This document shows positions 53,559 to 64,000 of a DNA stretch of 64,000 nt, piece by piece (position 1 is the stretch's first letter; every line of letters starts with the position of its first letter). Position numbers and translations under genes: made by a program. Source of the DNA: Triangularia verruculosa (lineage: Eukaryota; Ascomycota; Sordariomycetes; Sordariales; Podosporaceae). The notes below the pieces were generated by a model. That model saw nothing but the letters and a program-made list of their open reading frames with translations, had not been told where the DNA came from and ran no database searches. The stretch covers positions 1-64,000 of the forward strand of contig MU863966.1 in the NCBI GenBank assembly GCA_033296885.1, written 5' to 3'.

Positions 53559-54550
53559 ATGGCAGACAACATCAGCCTCTCCGCCATCCATAACTCGCTG
53601 ATCTCCATCGCCCGTCGAGCGGGCGAGATCATGCGCAATGCCACGGGCAAAGAGCTCGAGACAGATGAGAAGATGAATGGTACTTACTTTACCCATCTTT
53701 TTGACCCATTCTTTACTGTTTCAGTCATATGACTAACCCATGTCATCTAGCTGTGGACGTCGTCACCGAAACCGACAAGCGCATCGAGGACCTCGTCCAC
53801 TCGATCCTCTCCAAGGAGTACCCCACCTTCTCCTTTGTGGGCGAGGAGTCGTACGAGAAGGGCGTCACCAAAGTCACCGACGCGCCGACCTTCATCTGCG
53901 ATCCCATCGACGGCACCCAGAACTTTATCCACGGCTTCCCCATGGCCTGCATCTCCCTCGGGTTCACGCTCGACAAGAAGCCGCAGGTGGGCGTGGTGTA
54001 CAACCCCTTTGCCGACGTCTTGTTTTCGGCCATCAAGGGGGAAGGCGCGTTCATGGTGGATAACTTTTCGCTGGCGCCCGGCCAGGGGCAGGCGAAGCCG
54101 CGGCAGCTGCCGCTGAGCCCCGGGAGGAAGCTGGGGAGCCTGGAGACGGCGTTGGTGGGGATCGAGTTTGGGAGCCAGAGGGAGGGGCATAACTTCGATT
54201 TGAAGCTGGATGTTTACAAGACTCTGACGGCGTCGAAGGCGACGGGGGGTGCGATGGCTGGTGCGGTGAGGAGTATGGGCAGCGCCGCGTTGAACATCTG
54301 CTACACGGCGGCGGGAGTGATGGATATCTACTGGGAGGGCGGGTGTTATGCTTGGGATGTGGCGGCTGGGTGGTGCATCCTGGAGGAGGCCGGGGGTAGG
54401 ATGGTGGGCGGGAACCCGGGGAAGTGGGATCCGGCGGTGGATGATAGAAAGTACATTGCTGTGAGGCAGGGTGGGGAGGAGGAACAGAAGAGGATCGTCG
54501 AGGAGTTTTGGGGGCTGATGAAGGGGAAGGAGATGGAGTATGAGCATTAA
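53559..54550 (+). CDS. Inositol monophosphatase
   Basis: Two exons, 53559-53679 and 53751-54550 (71-nt intron, MN/AVDVVTETD), 306 residues. Mg-dependent, Li-sensitive family that dephosphorylates inositol phosphates to myo-inositol. Metal ligands and motifs: FVGEESYEKG, the motif A DPIDGTQNFIHGFPMACISLG, GSAALNICYTAAGVMDIYWEG, and motif B WDVAAGWCILEEAGG. The start ATG has a strong context (ATCAAAATGGC). Related fungal enzymes include QutG-type proteins, but no quinate genes lie nearby, so a general inositol phosphatase is the better call. The minus strand over exon 2 is open for a long stretch because of strong third-position GC bias; that frame is a shadow. Confidence 0.93.
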
Positions 54551-54881
54551 GCGATTCGTTGAAATTGGGCGCAGGTCTGGGAAGGAGAAGATAAAAATAA
54601 TAGACAAACCTCGGGTCAAAATTAGTCAACAAATTACCAAAGACGGACGCTCCGTCTCAAGAACAATGAGTTCTCGACGCCACAATTGCTCGCTTCATAG
54701 GAGAACGTTGAGATGCGCGCAGCATTGTTTGACGGCACCTCACATTCCACTCGAGGTGAGCTATCTGAGACAACAAAGAAGCGTGGGAGATGCGACCATC
54801 TTGGCCTCAGATCAAGTACAGCTATGAGCCCCTGTCGATCATGAAGATGGGCGCTAGCATTCGCTTTTGTCGACTACCACA
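54551..54881. other. Short spacer before the HExxH gene
   Basis: About 330 bp. Ends in a CCACAATG start context. No other feature. Confidence 0.4.
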
Positions 54882-56475
54882 ATGTCATTTATGTACTACG
54901 GGAAGCCTGATGAGGCCGCGAAGGAACATTACAGATCGCAGACAGGCCTAACCTACAGTACTGAGGGAAAAGACTGGGTTGAAAAGGAGCTGGAACAGTG
55001 TGGTGCTCTTCGTGAGATGCCGATCCACCTACCTGGCAGATGGTCTCATAGTGTTGACGCATTCGAACAGGCACAAATGTGACCGCTCCTTTCGACCTCA
55101 CCGGCGACGTACACCCCATATTCCGCAACTGGATCCCAGCTCCAGCGAAAGCCGGGGACGACGACCCGTCCGATGATGTCCTGATCCCAGAACTCCACCA
55201 GTCAAAACTGCTCGCCAGTCGCATCCTCGACTGCGAAGCCCTGCCGTGGTTCTCTGACTTCTTCATAGAAGACATCTTCTCCCCTTCCTACGCCGGCAAC
55301 TTGCGCCCGTTTCATGAGAACGATCCAGACACGACGCCCTTGAGTATTGTGCGCCATCACAAAGCCCGATGGGCGACCCCGGCGCTGCGCCAGTATTGGT
55401 GTCAACTCGCTGCCGAGAAGCTCAAGAGCGAGGAGCTCACGAGCCGTGTCCAATGGGGACTGGATGACACCATTGTCCACACCAAGCAGGCGTATGGGTA
55501 CACCCCTCGATACCCCTACACCCCGGGCGAAAATCACAATGTCGACCATCCCGACGTGGTCCTTTCATACGACGAAGTGGCGAAATACAGGAAGCAAAAG
55601 GGGAGGATTCTGACGGTGTTGATCATGAGGCCGTTTGCGCGAAGGTTGTATGATCTCAGAGTGATGGGGAAGAAAGGCAGGGAGGAGTATTGTAGGACCG
55701 CCTTCATGGCTGCTGTTACTATGCTTCATGAGTAAGTACCTAAAAGAAATCGCGAACAGATGGGCCCATGGCGGTTGGACTATGCTGATGAAGAACAGGC
55801 TTGCACACGTCGTCTACTGGCAAGACTTCCGCGCCATCAACAGACGGTTATCTGAGCCGTTTTATGGGGGAGATCTAGAAATGGAACTGGGCGACAGCTT
55901 GATTGCCTCCATCTTTGGTGGCTGGAGGCCAGTGTTGTGCAACTGGACCGCAGGGTGGCATTTCAATCCCACGTTTGAGGGTGGCCTCGCGTGGTACCAG
56001 TGCCTGAACTGGGATTACCATAGGAAGAGGCCGCGATATAGGGCTCAGTATGCCGTACGGATGGATTAGTGAGTTTTCATCTTTGAATCGTCTTTCAGAA
56101 AGGAGGCTACTAACTCACCGTGTCAGCATCGCCGCTCTCTTTAATAACCGCTCATGGCAAACGCAATCCCCAAAGGGCCTCATCCGGCCGTCGACGCTTC
56201 GAACGGTTTGTATCAGACGCACCGAGCTGGACCAGTGGATAGCCGACGAGGGGCTACACGCTTCTGCTGCGATCAGGGATTTCGAGGAAGGGGAGGAGCA
56301 TTGTATATGGAGAAGACCTTCAGCGACATATTTCCGGATCCCTGTTTATGTCGAACGAGTTTTCACTGACGACCTCATAAGTCGAGTCTTCAACGGCTTG
56401 GACGACCTCGAGCTCCTTCCACCTGAGCCAGACGCTGTTGACTACTTGGGAATCTCAAAGACCATGCTGTCATGA
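54882..56475 (+). CDS. Putative zinc-metallopeptidase-like protein (HExxH), family unknown
   Basis: Four exons, 54882-55011, 55071-55731, 55799-56068 and 56127-56475, total 1410 nt, 469 residues with an intact frame. Exon 1 (MSFMYYGKPDEAAKEHY...) joins exon 2 through a 59-nt GTGAGA..CAG intron in matching phase; no ATG exists in the exon 2 frame nearby, which supports the splice. The key feature is MLHELAHVVYW at residues 261-271: His263-Glu264-Leu-Ala-His267, with the intron falling inside the Glu264 codon. A downstream LEMELGDSLIASIFGG supplies Glu291 or Glu293 as a possible third zinc ligand, about 25 residues later, the gluzincin spacing. No signal peptide is seen, so it is probably cytosolic. 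Catalytic activity is inference. Confidence 0.75.
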
Positions 56476-58543
56476 CAATATAGCCTCGCACCTGGGATCA
56501 TGGTCTGCGGTAGCCTTGCAAGGGGGGCCTGTCTCATTTGCATGGGAGCATGGGACGAAACCTAAGCTCGTAAGAGTCGGGTTAGTACCGGTAGCTACCT
56601 GGTAGCTAGTCTCAGCCCATCCCTGGTTGGGTACATGGCGTAGACATAGCTCGCAAGGTGTCGAGTCGAGGCTTCGATGGGTACGATCAGAGGTTACACC
56701 AGCCCTCCTTATCTCGGCATGTAGCTCAAGCGAAGCAAGCTTGATGCAGCCTTCCGTCATCACAGATCGATTAGGACTCGGGAGATATAATACTCTCCCT
56801 GTCATGGTATATGGCTCTTCTTAATTGATACTGCTTCTTCTCTCTTATCTCAGCCGTCGGTGGTGATGCAAGTGTCAAATGTTTCAGTTATTACTTCCGA
56901 ATTGACTAAAGTGAGGCGAAAGATTTGATCGAGTTGACCAGTGGATGCAAGACGGTACAGAAACATGTGCAACGACCAAAAGGAGACAATGCATGTTGAT
57001 GTAACATGCAGGAGAGCCTAGGGTTCATCCGGCTCGCGAGGAAATGCAGGCCGATAAGGCTCTCGCTCACCATTGCGTCCTAGGCGAGAAATCGTCATCC
57101 GACGGGTTTGTTTTGCAGCGTCACAGCTGTGCCAACGCCCAGGGGCTGGAGTCGCTCACCGACAAATGACTTGAGGTGTCCAAGCAGCCGCCCGGTGTCG
57201 GCGCAAGTTTATTAGGTAGGTTGCTTCAACGCCCAGCGGATCACACCCACAAGCCTGGAACAACACAACGGCCGGATGGCGTTGTCGTATTCTCCCAAGC
57301 CAAGCGGCGTTAAGAAACGTCAAACATTTGACCGAGTCACCGCTTTCCGCTGTCAACCGTCCCGCCGAGTTGTGGCCGACTCTTATGCAATAGTATGAAT
57401 TCAGGCTGTTGTGAGAGAGGGGATTGGACTGCTGTGCCGAGTTGAGATAGAGCGAGATAAGAACGTTATCGGATCACCAACTGATAAGGCCACGGTTGAC
57501 GACCGGCTGGACAGATTGTGGACACTTCATCTTGAGGGCTTGTTTATCACTGCAGTAAGGTGATTTCTGACAAAATAGCAAGCCATAGTGTGTGATGCTG
57601 CTGGGCCGTCAACCAATGCGAGCATTCCATGATTCACAGAAATCGAGATTTTTGCAGGATTCGGCCAGCACAAGATTTTGAAATCGGAGTGAGCCTGTTG
57701 TAGTGCCCTGCCGCCGTTGCCGTCGCTGCAGTGGACGGTTTCCCCACAGCGGCTGAAAGCTTCTGATTGGCCGGAACTCAAGATTACCGCCAAGGCCAAC
57801 AACGGTTGTGGAGACAGCTTCTGGCTTCCCTTCCTTTGTGCTACCCAGCAGATCAGCACAGGGTTCACAAGCTGGCTCAGTTTGCCTTCTTCAACCACGG
57901 TCCGAGCTACCGACATTTTTCTGCGCAACCCTCTTTTGGCTCGTTCCGTGTCTTTACCTTGAGCATTCTCTCCGATGGCTGGGCGAAGCACGCAACATGC
58001 GCCGGAAGAGCTTCCGCGTTCGTTTTTTTTTTTTTTTTTTTGGCTGGTCTTGGCCATGTCACTACCGCTTGCAAAAAGGTAATCTTCGATTTTCGCACTC
58101 AGGGAAGACGCGGCAAGGTAGGATAATAACTACCAACTGATAGTGTAATAGTTGGACCGTGTGTCTGGAACACTACATCCATCATGGAATGTTCGAAGCC
58201 CGGTCCCAGACGCATCCATGCACACAGCGGTCCCATATTTATTTTTTCGTGTCTTGGGCTGCTCTTGCCATGTCAACAACTTGCAGAAGCCAGTGAGTGG
58301 GCTTGAGGATGCTCCTGCCGATCCTCTATATCACAGCTCTCGCTCTCACTCAAGGTTTGCCACTTTTCCACTCACTCACTCATGTCTCTTCGGTCTTCTT
58401 GTTGTTTGACAAGAAGCTTTCCCTAGATTGCAAGACCCTCTTCCTCGCTTATCATATCTTATCTAATTTCCTCACCTTGATATCTTCTACCATCTTCCTC
58501 CAGCTTTTGTGACTTGTGGCGCTGCAAGCTTACCAGGCACAAA
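56476..58543. other. 2.1 kb spacer before the MFS transporter
   Basis: No recognisable gene. A 19-T homopolymer lies at 58023-58041. The last 200 bp are C/T-rich, typical of a fungal promoter and leader. Confidence 0.4.
58023..58041. repeat. Poly(T) tract
   Basis: Nineteen consecutive T, about 500 bp upstream of the MFS transporter start. It may exclude nucleosomes; also a likely sequencing-length-error site. Confidence 0.8.
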
Positions 58544-60179
58544 ATGACTCTGGTGACACGGAGTCGTCGTGACCCGGACAAGTTCCCTGCCTTCCAGCTG
58601 TTTATCCTTGGTAAGTTTGGAGTCTGCGCTTTTGGCATGTGGCTTCGCGGGTATCTAACTATTTGGTTATAGCGATTGTCCGCCTTGCTGAGCCAATTGC
58701 GCTCACCTCAATCTTCCCATATGCTTGGGCTCTGATCAAGAGATACCAGATTGGCAACGAAGAAGATGCATCATTCTATGCTGGTTTGCTTATCTCGTCC
58801 TTCGCTCTTGCGGAGGCCTTGATGGGCATGTACTGGGGCGGTCTCTCAGACCGTATTGGGCGGAGACCGGTGTTGCTCCTCGGATGCGTGGGGACCATGT
58901 TTAGCATGGTGATGGTAGGCTTTGCTTACAATATTTGGATCGCTTTGGCTGGCCGGGTTATTGGCGGGCTTCTCAACGGCAACATTGCTGTGATTCAGAC
59001 CATGGTTGGTGAGCTGGTGACGAAGCCCGAGCACGAGCCCAAGGCATACTCTATCAGTACGTTATTGCACTATTTTTATTTTCATTTTTGAGGTTGTTGA
59101 GCTAACGTGTTGCAGTGCCGTTTGTTTGGAGTGTAGGCACCATCATCGGCCCCATGATAGGGGGTTTGTTCGCAGACCCCCACGAATCGTACCCCCACCT
59201 CTTCCCCATGGGCTCTCTCTTCCAACGCTTCCCTTACCTCCTCCCGAATCTCATCTGCGCTGCGCTTCTTCTTGTCAGTATCCTGATGGGTTATTTCTTG
59301 CTGGAAGAGACACACCCCGACATGCAGCCCCGCGTTTCTCTCCCCGATCAGACGTTCCTCTCTGAAAATACCCCCTTGATCGAGACATCAGATGCCATCA
59401 AACGCCCGGCCGTCGATCTTCGAGATGATAACTATGGCACAATGCGGGGAAGAGAGACCAGGTCGCCCAAGGACATTGAGAAACAGCACGCCAACATTTT
59501 CTCAAAGAGGATCATGGCGGTCGTTGTTTCCCTCTCAATCTTCACCTACCACTCCATGACCTACGACCACCTGATGCCGATTTTCTTCGAAGATGACCGA
59601 GTCCCTATCCACGCGCTTTTCGGTACGGCCAACCCACTCTATTCTCCTGGCGGGCTGGGCCTGTCACTTCAGGCCGTTGGCATGATCCTTGCGGTTCAGG
59701 GCATCATTGCATTGACCGTCCAGGCTGTTATCTTTCCCCCGTTGGCGGAGCGTGTAGGCGTTCACAGGCTATTTATCATCGTTACGGTGCTCCACCCCAT
59801 CGCCTACATGATTGTCCCCAGCCTACTCTACGTGCCCGATCAGCTGCTATATCCAGCCATTTACTTATGTCTAGGAGTCCGGAACTTCTTGTCGATTATT
59901 CTGTACCCCTTGCTTCTTATCTTAATCAAGGAGGCGACCCCCAGCCCGTCTGTGCTGGGCAAAGTCAACGGCCTCGCGGCAAGTGCTGGCGCCGCGTGTC
60001 GCATGATCGCCCCTCCGGTCGCCGGCTATTTGTATGCCGTGGGGAAGAGAGTGGACTGCACAGCACTGGCGTGGTGGGGAAGTGCTCTGGTAGCTGTTGT
60101 CGGTGCGGTTCAGTGCTTTTTTGTGAAAAGATATCCAGCTCGAAAAACCGAGGAGGAGCAGGGACGAGCTGAGTCATAG
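58544..60179 (+). CDS. MFS transporter (ZIFL-like drug/metal:H+ antiporter type)
   Basis: Three exons, 58544-58610, 58673-59056 and 59116-60179, 504 residues. About 12 TM helices. Motifs: MYWGGLSDRIGRRPVLLLG (MFS motif A after TM2), GRVIGGLLNGNIAVIQTMVGEL, and VWSVGTIIGPMIGGLFADP in TM5 across intron 2 (motif C-like GP). A long hydrophilic loop with PLIETSD...NYGTMRGRETRSPKD separates the halves. The PFVWSVGTIIGP and FPYLLPN features fit the fungal/plant zinc-induced-facilitator-like group, usually annotated as multidrug or peptide transporters. The substrate is unknown. Intron 1 follows a 22-codon first exon (FILA/IVRLAEP). Confidence 0.88.
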
Positions 60180-60880
60180 TGGGCAAAACTATTAATGGTG
60201 GTTGAGGGTGCACATAATAAGGGAAATGTTGGAGGATGACGACATGGGCGATGAGATAAAAAAAGGGATGGAGTTCTAGAAGCGAGGCGAGGCGTTTGGA
60301 TTTCTTTTGCTGTTTTTCCTTCGTCACAGCGCCGCGTTTACAGCGGTCATGATATCCGACGGTTGGCATGAAACGGTAAGCATTGGGATTATACCATAGA
60401 TGGGAATTGTAGATATGGGTCATGAATATAGATTTTTGTTACTTTGTTCAACTTGATGCAATGCTTCCAGGGTTATGTCGTTATCAGGGCTATGCCAGGG
60501 TTATGTCAGGGTTGGCGATGACGACCTAAGCACTTCCCCGCTCCGAGATAACCCTAACCCCAAGGTTTATCAATTTTTTCAACCTCACCTCACCATTGTC
60601 ACACCACCACAGCGGGAAGAGTGAAACGGAAGATCACGCTGGGCAGGAAAGAACAGTTGTCGCTCAATATCTGCATTGAGTGTCCAACTACTTGCTCGGT
60701 TTGCGTCTTCCCAGTGCCGCTTCACAATTTTTGTTTTTCAGCCTCAACGGTCAAAGGTCAGCTCAACAACACGTCCATTTTTAACGGGGTGCGATTTTCA
60801 CTGGGCACCCAAATAACGCAGTCTCAGTCACGACCAACGGTCGCAAGTCGTTTAAAGTCGGTTCGAAAAAATTGCCCAAA
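60180..60880. other. Spacer and CNS1 promoter
   Basis: About 700 bp. A short direct repeat CCAGGGTTATGTC occurs twice (about 60467 and 60495) with a third partial copy after it. No coding sequence recognised. Confidence 0.4.
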
Positions 60881-62272
60881 ATGGACAAACTCGCCAGTCA
60901 AACCAACGAGCTCAAGTTCGAAAACAACAATGGCAGCAGCAATGTCATCGGCCCTGCCCCTCCCCCACCAGGGTCGGGAGCCGACCTCTCCGCCATGTTC
61001 CCCGGCCTGCCCCCGGGTCACACAGTCAACACGGGCATGACGCTGGAGGAAACGGTTGCTGACCTGAAGAAACATCCCCTCTTCATGACCGAGCTGGACG
61101 ACTCGGAGGAGAACGAGGAGCTGGCTGCGCTGCAGTCGCTGGCGTACGAAGGGACGCCCCTCGAGAACGGCCTCAACTTCAAGGAGCAGGGGAACGAGTG
61201 CTTCAGGGCCAAGAAGTGGGGCGACGCGAAGGAGTTTTACGGAAAGGGCGTGCAGGTGCTGCAGGCCGAGGAGTTTAGACGGTCAAAGGGGATCAAGAAG
61301 AAGGTTTCCAAGCAGACGGAGGCGAGGATTCTGAGCGAGGAGGAGCAGCGGGCTTTTGAGGAGAGGGAGAAGAAGAGGTTGGCGGAGAGTGGCGGGTCGG
61401 GGGTCGTCAGAGATGCTGAGGGGCCGACAGCGGCAGAGGTAAAGGAAGAGTACAAAGAGGTGGAGGATGATCCGGTCGAGACGCAAAAGGAGAGGACGCT
61501 GCTGGAGCAGCTGTATGTCAACCGGGCCGCTTGTAACCTGGAGCTGAAGAACTACCGGTCCTGCACCTTGGACTGCGCGGCTGCGCTGAGGCTCAATCCG
61601 AATAACGTCAAGGCTTTTTACCGATCTGCGAAGGCGCTGTTGGCGGTTAACAAGATCACCGAGGCGGACGATGCGTGCGCGAGGGGCCTGGAGATTGACT
61701 CGTCGAACGCGGCGCTGCAGCAGCTGGCGAAGGAGATTATTGCCAAGAACGAGACTGTGATGGCGCATAAGAGAGCTGAAGAGAAAAGGGCGGCCGATGC
61801 GCGCAGAAAGGAGACTTTATTGAAGACAGCGCTGGAGGCGAGAAACATCGAGACGAGGTCCACGGGGAAGCCGCCTGACATGGAGGACGCGCGTGTTCAG
61901 TTGGTACCTGACCCACTGGACCCCAAGAGCGCGCTGTCTGTGCCGACGATGCTACTATATCCTGCCGACTACGAGAGCGACTTCATCAAGGCCTTCAACG
62001 AGACAGAGAGCTTGGATCAGCATTTTGGGTATGTCTTCCCGCTACCGTGGGATAGGGAGAACAAGTACACTGCGAACAACGTAGAGTGCTACGTTGAGAC
62101 CATCAGTGGAGGGCTGGCCAAGGTAGGCAAGAAGGTGTCACTTCTCAAGGTACTAAGCGGGGGGAATGTTGAGATTGTGGATGACCTGCTCAAGATTTTT
62201 GTGGTGCCCAAGGGCAGGGCAGAGAGTTGGGTGAAAGACTGGAAGGAAAAGAAGCTGGGGGGGAGAAGATAG
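60881..62272 (+). CDS. Hsp70/Hsp90 co-chaperone Cns1 (TTC4-type TPR protein)
   Basis: Intronless, 463 residues. The start is the ATG of MDKLASQTNELKFE; the frame has no earlier ATG close by. An N-terminal segment with TLEETVADLKKHPLFMTELDD (Cns1/TTC4 signature) precedes three TPR units: NFKEQGNECFRAKKWGDAKEFYGKG, then, after a long charged insertion (KKKVSKQTEARILSEEEQRAFEEREKKR...), YVNRAACNLELKNYRSCTLDCAAAL and VKAFYRSAKALLAVNKITEADDACARGL. A charged helix and a C-terminal wheel-type domain (LYPADYESDFIKAFNETESL...FPLPWD) follow. Cns1 carries clients, notably eEF2, to Hsp90 and is essential in yeast. The TPR clamp Lys/Asn residues are present in the first and second units. Confidence 0.93.
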   Translation: MDKLASQTNELKFENNNGSSNVIGPAPPPPGSGADLSAMFPGLPPGHTVNTGMTLEETVADLKKHPLFMTELDDSEENEELAALQSLAYEGTPLENGLNFKEQGNECFRAKKWGDAKEFYGKGVQVLQAEEFRRSKGIKKKVSKQTEARILSEEEQRAFEEREKKRLAESGGSGVVRDAEGPTAAEVKEEYKEVEDDPVETQKERTLLEQLYVNRAACNLELKNYRSCTLDCAAALRLNPNNVKAFYRSAKALLAVNKITEADDACARGLEIDSSNAALQQLAKEIIAKNETVMAHKRAEEKRAADARRKETLLKTALEARNIETRSTGKPPDMEDARVQLVPDPLDPKSALSVPTMLLYPADYESDFIKAFNETESLDQHFGYVFPLPWDRENKYTANNVECYVETISGGLAKVGKKVSLLKVLSGGNVEIVDDLLKIFVVPKGRAESWVKDWKEKKLGGRR

Positions 62273-62759
62273 ATGGTACTCAGTAGTTAGGACATAAAAA
62301 GGGGGGTTTGTATTCGCGAGTAATGTATCCAAATGGGAAACAGGTCGCATTTTTATCAATTTCAGAATGCCGATGTGTGATTAAAGCCGATGAAACACTG
62401 ACGAAATACATCCATCCCCATGGCCTGCGATCTTTTGGTCCAGTTCTGTCCCGTACAATCTGGGTCCCGACCTGCTAAGAAAGTATTGTATAGCATTCCT
62501 ACCACCCAATGAGATGCCCGACCTTCCATTTCCTTCGCTTTTCCCCGCTGATCATCTGGACAGTAAGGTGCATGGTCATTCAATCTGTTGATAAATGATG
62601 CTCTTGTACGATGCCACATCTGCTGACTATCGCTGGTTATGCGACATGCGGTAAAACTATAAAGCAATAAGCACCTGTGCGAAAAGGCAATCGGATGTGG
62701 CAAGAAACCAAACCGGAAGAGCCCCAAGAAGGAAAAAACGAAAAATAGAAAGAATGGTC
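62273..62759. other. Convergent spacer
   Basis: About 490 bp between the CNS1 stop and the stop of the minus-strand Cys/His protein. Nothing recognised. Confidence 0.4.
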
Positions 62760-63208
62760 TTATGAAATAATACTCCAAAAGTCCTTCTTATTCTTTTCTT
62801 CGCCGGGCAGGGCTCGAGATTGTGATTGTGGCTTTTGCGTACTCGTCTCTTTGAGTTTCAGTTCCTCCACCTTCTCGCTATCAGGTCCGGACTCTTGTTG
62901 ATCGCGGATCTTTGGGTGGCGGGGTGTGGAGGTGGGATCGATGATCTCCTGTTCTTGCTGAGCCTTTGCAGTTTTTCCGCGTTGCCCCTTGCGCCATTCT
63001 ACGCACTCGGGCCTCTTGCAAAAGACGAGGTTTGTGTGCCAGTTGTCGAGGACCCCCCACCGCCCACATTCATCTTCACCTGCAACGCGTAGGACGACCA
63101 TCAGTATTGCGTGACATCGGTGGGCATGGAGACACACTCACAAGGCTCGTGGTGGATCTGGACGAGATGTCCACATCGCTTGTCGTGGCGCTCTTGGATT
63201 TCGCACAT
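62760..63208 (-). CDS. Small Cys/His-rich protein, putative zinc binder
   Basis: Two exons, 63208-63142 and 63079-62760 (62-nt GTGAGT..CAG intron), 128 residues. The first exon begins CCAAAATGTGC, a good start context, and reads MCEIQERHDKRCGHLVQIHH. The junction gives EPCEDECGRWG, and exon 2 continues VLDNWHTNLVFCKRPECVEW. Cysteines at positions 2, 12, 23, 27, 40 and 45, plus His8, His14 and His19/20, could hold one or two zinc ions. The C-terminal 75 residues are disordered and charged. Similar short fungal proteins with an MC..C.H start exist, but I cannot name a family. Confidence 0.65.
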
Positions 63209-64000
63209 TTTGGGGTTGGCTTTTCCTGAAGCTTTGGTGGGTTGGTGCGAGGTAGTTGGCAGTCGGGAGCAATTTTTTATACTGGTTTAAATATTTTTCC
63301 TGTTTTGCTTTTCTCAGCCTATTGAGGCTGTTGGCGTGAGGTGTGGGAGCACTGGGCTTTTGGCTATGCCGAGACCTCACACGGTGGTCTGAGTGACGGT
63401 GCAGTCCTACAGGTATTACTGTTCCCCGAAGCTGGGCTGAGCGTGCTGGGCTCGACCTCGAGATACAAAGATAATTTAACTTTTGGCGATGGCGCTTTGT
63501 GTAAGGGTTCTTGGTGGGTAACCTTGGTGAATGAGGCGCTCACTGGCGGCATGAAGATGAGGGTTTCCGAAACCCGTCGGTGAAGCTTGCATGTTCCCCA
63601 CAAGTTGACCAGCGCCGTGTCAAGCCTCGCCATTTTTGTCAAGTCACTTCAGGTTGCGGAATCAATAAGGAAGGAACTGACATCTTCTGAGGGTAGTATC
63701 TTCAGACAAGAGGTGGTTTCCGTCAATTGGAAATGACGTGCTGCTGCCTAGAAGGCGCGCGTGACGAAGAAGCAGGCAACTGGAAGGTTTGAGGAAGAGC
63801 CAGCGTAATTGCGGGTCCAAAGCTTGCAAAACAAATAATTATTCCTCTTGACTTTAAATTCTTCAATCACAGCAGTAATGGTGTGTCACGATATCGACAC
63901 CCACTTTGAAGTCATCATGCTGCTGAGGCCAGGTGGAGCCAAGCGTAGCCCCTGAGCGAGTTACCTCAGCAACGCCCCTTATCCGCTCAATGTTGACAGA
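63209..64000. other. Window end, no gene recognised
   Basis: Upstream DNA of the Cys/His protein and beyond. The open frames are short and unlike any family known to me. A gene continuing past the window cannot be ruled out. Confidence 0.4.

Noticed and set aside
53747..54619. Minus-strand open frame of 290 codons over the IMPase gene
   Set aside because: Produced by strong third-position GC bias in the real exon; His/Pro/Leu-rich nonsense translation.
57527..58057. Minus-strand 176-codon frame with a KKKKKK start
   Set aside because: Its start arises from the poly(T) tract; the composition is not protein-like.
58152..58230. GTTCGAAGCCC word resembling a tRNA T arm
   Set aside because: No acceptor, D-arm or anticodon stem can be formed around it.
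1..64000. 5S rRNA, CRISPR array, intact transposase or reverse transcriptase, viral genes
   Set aside because: Looked for by motif; none of their signatures was seen anywhere in the window.

Overview
The window is nuclear DNA of a filamentous ascomycete, most likely a sordariomycete (Sordariales-like). The basis is short spliceosomal introns (about 50-100 nt, mostly GTRNGT...YAG), fungal-type orthologues (End3, Sec62, Cns1, Trm1, Tdp1, membrane-anchored histidine acid phosphatase), and one AT-rich, TpA-rich block (about 485-1215) that looks like a repeat destroyed by repeat-induced point mutation. There is no rRNA, CRISPR or intact transposon. Gene order is typical of a fungal chromosome arm: monocistronic genes on both strands, with 0.3-3.4 kb spacers.

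Left part (1-15.8 kb): RIP-like relic; MFS hexose transporter (-); a gene-free 3.4 kb stretch; tRNA-Val(AAC) (-); DAG/sphingoid-type lipid kinase (-); TRM1 tRNA methyltransferase (-) with two in-frame starts; a two-TM SLATT-type protein (+); a GT31-like Golgi glycosyltransferase (+).

Middle (17.6-43.9 kb): a 1494-residue low-complexity, probably nuclear protein of unknown function (+); END3 (+); an AMID/FSP1-type FAD oxidoreductase (-); acyl-CoA-binding protein (+), followed in frame right after its stop by a 309-codon ORF; phospholipase D with nine exons, one of only 11 nt (-); a GNAT acetyltransferase (+); a two-thioredoxin-domain membrane PDI (-); TDP1 (+); SEC62 (-).

Right part (46-64 kb): an intronless low-complexity protein (+); a membrane-anchored phytase-like histidine acid phosphatase (+), followed by an evenly spaced array of GATA motifs; a single-TM conserved protein (+); inositol monophosphatase (+); an unrecognised protein whose HExxH zinc-metallopeptidase motif is split by an intron (+); an MFS transporter (+); the Hsp90 co-chaperone CNS1 (+); a small Cys/His protein (-).

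The genes are mostly unrelated housekeeping functions, not a cluster. Loose themes are lipid metabolism and signalling (lipid kinase, PLD, ACBP, inositol monophosphatase), the secretory pathway (SEC62, PDI, GT31) and phosphate (phytase, IMPase). All exon structures were inferred by eye from splice signals, reading-frame continuity and family resemblance. The items most worth following up are the SLATT protein, the HExxH protein, the GATA array, the ORF behind ACBP and the PLD micro-exon.
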